NCBI GenBank assembly: GCA_963082975.1
Contig: OY720344.1
Span: 69,902,546-69,966,545 of the forward strand
Source: Labia minor
Taxonomy: Eukaryota; Arthropoda; Insecta; Dermaptera; Spongiphoridae
Direction: 5' to 3'
Length of the DNA stretch: 64,000 nucleotides
Part shown: piece after piece, positions 60,917 through 64,000 of the stretch
How positions within the stretch are numbered: the stretch's first letter is position 1
Layout of the letters: the number at the start of each line of letters is the position of its first letter
Program-made: the position numbers and the translations under genes
Notes under the pieces: generated by a model
Databases searched by the model: none
What the model saw: only the letters and a program-made list of their open reading frames with translations
What the model was told of the DNA's origin: nothing

Positions 60917-61463
60917 TTTTTTACGTTTTGAAGGTCCTTGAGTCATTTTGAGAAAAATATCTGTGTGTGTGTGTGGGTTTGCGTGTGTGTATATGTGTGT
61001 GTATGGAGACAAGATTACACAAAAACAGTTTAAGCTAGAATAATGAAATTTGGTACACAGGCATTATTCAAAATTCGTAGTTTCCTATCAACTTTTGAGA
61101 AATGTAGCTCATCCGGAAGAGGGTCAGTACTTAATAGGTTTTCATTTTTTTCCTCAAAACTGACCGTAAAAATAAAGATATATATTTGATTGTTTTTCAC
61201 ATGATTAATAATTGTATAAAACTGCTATATATAGAATTTCAGCTTGACTGAAAGTATCTGAATTTATTTTTTTATTTTTTTAACATGTTGAGTGCCAATC
61301 ACGCGCCATTACGAGACGTGGTGTCATCAACAAAGAGCCAAACATACGCTGGTTTAATAAATATTATTTATTAATTTTAATTTATAATTTAATTAATAAA
61401 ATTTAATTTAAATATAATATATGTTAATTAATTCAATTCAAATTGCGAGATAGTCGAGTGGAG
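60917..61463 (-). repeat. Repeat family B, near full-length, inverted
   Basis: Closely parallels 47050-47623, including the same 5' edge (CTCCACTCGACTATCTCGC on the minus strand) and a (GT)n tract at 60962-61005. The 3' end is truncated even earlier, near TTACGTTTTGAAGG. Confidence 0.85.
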
Positions 61464-61705
61464 ACACTCCAGATTTTTTTTCTTTAGATTGAATTTGATT
61501 CTATTTCTAACTATGTAGATGTATGCTAGGTATATATAGTTATTATAATTAATAATATAATTATTATTAATATGTAAAAACAGTAAAGAAATATCGGATT
61601 ATATCAAAGATATGTTATTTGACTTTGTTTTTTTTATTTTTGTGTATTTTAACTAAAAAAACACCTTGATAATCATCAGAGGATACAATCTAGAACAATT
61701 TTCAT
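61464..61705. other. A+T-rich spacer
   Basis: Nothing supportable. Confidence 0.4.
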
Positions 61706-61713
61706 TTTTTTGA

Positions 61714-62130
61714 AGTGAAACTTCTTTAGCGGCGTCCTGACATTTGGTTGAGAATGGAGAGTGAATTGAAAAATTGAAATTTCGTAACGCGTTACGAAAC
61801 GCAAGAGAGAAAAAAGATATAGATATAACGAGTGAGAATGAGATAGCCTCTATCTCCGACTCTCTTTTGTGCGGTGTTTCGTTTTTGAGAGAGAGGCTAT
61901 CTGGGTCTTTCTTTTGTCCGGTCTTTCGTCTTTGAGAAAGAGGCTATCTGCCTCTTCGTTTTGTGCTGTCTTTCGTTCTACTACGCTCTCGCTAGGTCCA
62001 AAGTCCACGGCGCGCATGCGCGGTAGTACGTTGACGCGGAATAATATTTCTCAGCTTCTACTGGGTCAAAGAATAAAAATTAGTATGACTTATGATCAAA
62101 AGAGGGCGAGATCTCCACCTTGTCCAGTAG
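61714..62130. repeat. Family H: GC-richer block with palindrome and 47-bp tandem repeats
   Basis: It starts with GAAGTGAAACTTCTTTAGCG, which recurs inverted at about 10895-10915. It contains a perfect 20-bp palindrome (61780-61799), a stretch GAGATAGCCTC, and three diverged 47-bp units (about 61861-61995) rich in CTTTCG and GAGAGGCTATCTG, the latter an inverted match to the former. GGCGCGCATGCGCGG follows. The 100-residue ORF (61869-62171) across it has no recognised domain. It is probably a transposon terminal or promoter region. Confidence 0.5.
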
Positions 62131-62339
62131 ATATCGCAATTAAATACAATTTGAATTTAAATATATATTAATTTCAAAATTTGCCTAAACATTTATAAAA
62201 ATAAATATACATATGAAATTTGTTATTTTTTTTTAATATTAAAAAATATTTAATTTGAGATTAATTATATGTAAAAAGATCAACTATCAAATAGATTCAA
62301 ACTTTTATTTTCTTTGATTAGATTATAATTAAATATTAT
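62131..62339. other. A+T-rich spacer
   Basis: Nothing supportable. Confidence 0.4.
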
Positions 62340-62910
62340 TTATATTATTTAAAAATTATTATTAAATTTAATTAATTATAAATTATAAATAATAAATAAT
62401 AAATATTAAACCAGCGCATGTTTGGCTTTTTGTTGATGGCACCACGTCACGTGTTGGCGCGTGAGATTTGCAGTGTTAAAAAATTAATTCTGGTAATTTC
62501 AGCTAATCAATCAAGCTGAAATTCTATATATAGCAGTTTTATACAATTATTAATCATGTGAAAAATTATCAAACATATATCTTTATTTTTACGGTCACTT
62601 TAGAGGAAAAAAAATCAAAACGTTGTAGGTAATGACCCTCTTCCGGTTGAGCTACATTTCTCAAAAGTTGATAGAAAACTATGAATTTTGAATAATGTCC
62701 ATGTACCAAATTTCATCATTCTAGCTCAAACCGTTTTTGCGTAATCTTGCCTACATACACACACACACACACACACACACAGACACACACACACAGACAT
62801 TTTTCTCAACCTTAGTGAAAATGATTCAGGAACCTTCAAAAAGTATAAAAACATCAAAATCTCAACATCGAAAATTTTCGTGATCGCAATACTATCTCTG
62901 GCGAGATAGT
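62340..62910 (+). repeat. Repeat family B, copy with intact 3' hairpin end
   Basis: The best forward copy: A+T-rich arm, TTGTTGATGGCACCACGTCA block, AGCAGTTTTATACAATTATT block, (CA)n at 62757-62798, CGAAAATTTTCGTG, and the terminal hairpin ending GCGAGATAGT at 62910. The extreme 5' end (CTCCACTCGAC...) is degraded. Confidence 0.88.
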
Positions 62911-63125
62911 AAAAAATGATTCATTATTATTGGATTTGGCTGGTAATATTAATACCTGAGACACCGAGCTCGCTCTACCCTTTAAAAAATATTGATATAC
63001 AATTCTTTAATTATTTATTACAATTATTAAATGTATTAAATAATATTTTATTGAAAAAATATTAAAAATTATAAAACTATCTAAAACTTAATTAATAAAA
63101 GAACAATGAATAAATAAATCACGAA
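62911..63125. other. A+T-rich spacer
   Basis: Nothing supportable. Confidence 0.4.
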
Positions 63126-63129
63126 AATA

Positions 63130-63560
63130 GATATATATATATATATTTTATTAAAAATAAATATTTTTAATTTTATTTCGAAATTAAATAATGAATTTTA
63201 AAATATTTTAAATATAAAAAAATGTTAATACAATATCATTTAAAAAAAGCGGGATTAATAAATATATATATATATTTTATTAAAAATAAATATTTTTAAT
63301 TTTATTTCGAAATTAAATAATAAATTTTAAAATATTTTAAATATAAAATTTCGAAATTAAATAATGAATTTTAAAATATTTTAAATATAAAAAAATGTTA
63401 ATACAATATCATTTAAAAAAAAAGCGGGATTAATAAATATATATATATATTTTATTAAAAATAAATATTTTTAATTTTATTTCGAAATTAAATTATAAAT
63501 TTTAAAATATTTTAAATATAAAAAAAATATTAATACAAAATTAAAAAAAGGCGGGAGTAA
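63130..63560. repeat. Tandem array of about three 120-175-bp A+T-rich units
   Basis: Each unit runs (TA)n, TTTTATTAAAAATAAATATT, TTTCGAAATTAAATAAT, TTTTAAAATATTTTAAATAT and ends in GCGGGATTAATA (63249, 63424) or GCGGGAGTAA (63551). The middle unit carries an internal duplication of about 50 bp. Confidence 0.88.
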
Positions 63561-63564
63561 AATT

Positions 63565-63630
63565 TCAAAATGGATGCCATTTACGTCACCCATATATAAT
63601 TTTCAATTAAGAAATTAATAATGAAGCTGT
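63565..63630. other. Scrap shared with 43190-43430
   Basis: GGATGCCATTTACGTCACC matches the start of the possible repeat at 43.2 kb in arrangement, though not base for base. Confidence 0.25.
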
Positions 63631-63639
63631 AAGTTTCAA

Positions 63640-63775
63640 GAGATGTAATCAATAAAACTCAATTTTTCTTTATAAATACTATATCTAGTGTGAATTTGAA
63701 AAAAATCGTTAGAGCGGTTTTTGAGAACCAATGGTTATAGATAAATAGATAGATATATACAATTTTAGCTAGCAT
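63640..63775 (-). repeat. Repeat family C, copy 4 (inverted 5' half)
   Basis: On the minus strand: GCTAGCTAAAATTGTATATA, then AACCGCTCTAACGATTTTTT, AAATTCACAC and TATTTATAAAGAAAAAT, the same order as copies 1 and 2. Confidence 0.65.
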
Positions 63776-64000
63776 AATAAGATAAGATATATATCGTGAA
63801 ATAATTAAAATTCTCAAGTCAAATATACAGCGTGCACGCATACCGACGCATGTAATTGTGTGTGTGAACATGGTCGGCGATTCACACGCCAACACATACA
63901 GTTATGTGCGTCGATGACCATTCACGTTATTTATCCGAATCTCAACATTACTTTAACACTACTAAATCAATTTAAAATTATTATTGCATTTAAAACTGCT
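63776..64000. other. Spacer with a GC-richer imperfect hairpin
   Basis: An inverted repeat with arms CGACGCATGTAA and TTATGTGCGTCG (63844-63915, two mismatches) encloses GTGTGTG and CACACGCC stretches. No gene seen. Confidence 0.45.

Noticed and set aside
61869-62171. 100-residue ORF as a gene
   Set aside because: It covers the 47-bp tandem repeats of family H and lacks any recognised domain.
1-64000. CRISPR arrays, bacterial operons or prophage
   Set aside because: All direct repeats are microsatellites, minisatellites or transposon copies, and gene content and composition are those of an arthropod nuclear genome.

Overview
The window reads as a gene-poor, transposon-rich stretch of a very A+T-rich arthropod nuclear genome, most likely insect. 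The evidence is eukaryotic: mariner/Tc1, hAT and copia elements, arthropod-type non-LTR retrotransposons, tRNA-derived SINEs, dense (TA)n microsatellites, consensus splice sites, and no operons, ribosome-binding sites or rRNA. The species cannot be named from this sequence. Only one long intact reading frame exists, a 619-residue hAT (Buster-like) transposase. Host genes are represented at most by isolated exon candidates.

Layout. 1-8.3 kb: a truncated copy of repeat family B, (TA)n tracts, long A+T-rich sequence and one unidentified coding-like patch (5.94-6.31 kb, minus). 8.4-11.8 kb: a possible solo LTR, nested family B copies, a complete 300-bp hAT MITE with 8-bp target duplication, and a 409-bp mariner-derived MITE. 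13.4-18.6 kb: LINE 3'-end remnant, a tandem array of repeat family A, and a coding-like exon (17 kb, minus). 20.9-31 kb: a tRNA-type SINE, several antisense LINE fragments, two decayed mariner copies, an unexplained ORF that may be an exon, and a frameshifted reverse transcriptase whose catalytic box is mutated. 34.0-37.35 kb: the intact hAT element, followed 130 bp later by a recognisable C-type lectin exon. 38-41 kb: repeat families C and A, a tRNA-derived SINE, and a small CpG-rich patch that looks like an insect promoter with a first exon. 44.26-48.71 kb: a segment bounded by 37-bp perfect inverted repeats with a possible 4-bp target duplication, enclosing an internally deleted copia copy whose gag is fused in frame to RNase H. 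48.7-64 kb: mostly A+T-rich sequence with an unexplained GC-rich island (49.9-50.35 kb), family B and D repeats, LINE remnants and a GC-rich block holding a 20-bp palindrome.

There is no pathway of cooperating genes here. The functional logic is that of mobile elements: one potentially autonomous hAT copy, non-autonomous relatives carrying similar terminal signals, and dead retroelements. The strongest leads are the intact hAT element, the 4.4-kb inverted-repeat-bounded segment that shares its ends with repeat family A, the copia gag-RNase H junction that resembles a spliced exon boundary, and the lectin exon and promoter-like patch as anchors for host genes. All similarity statements rest on reading the sequence; no database search was run.
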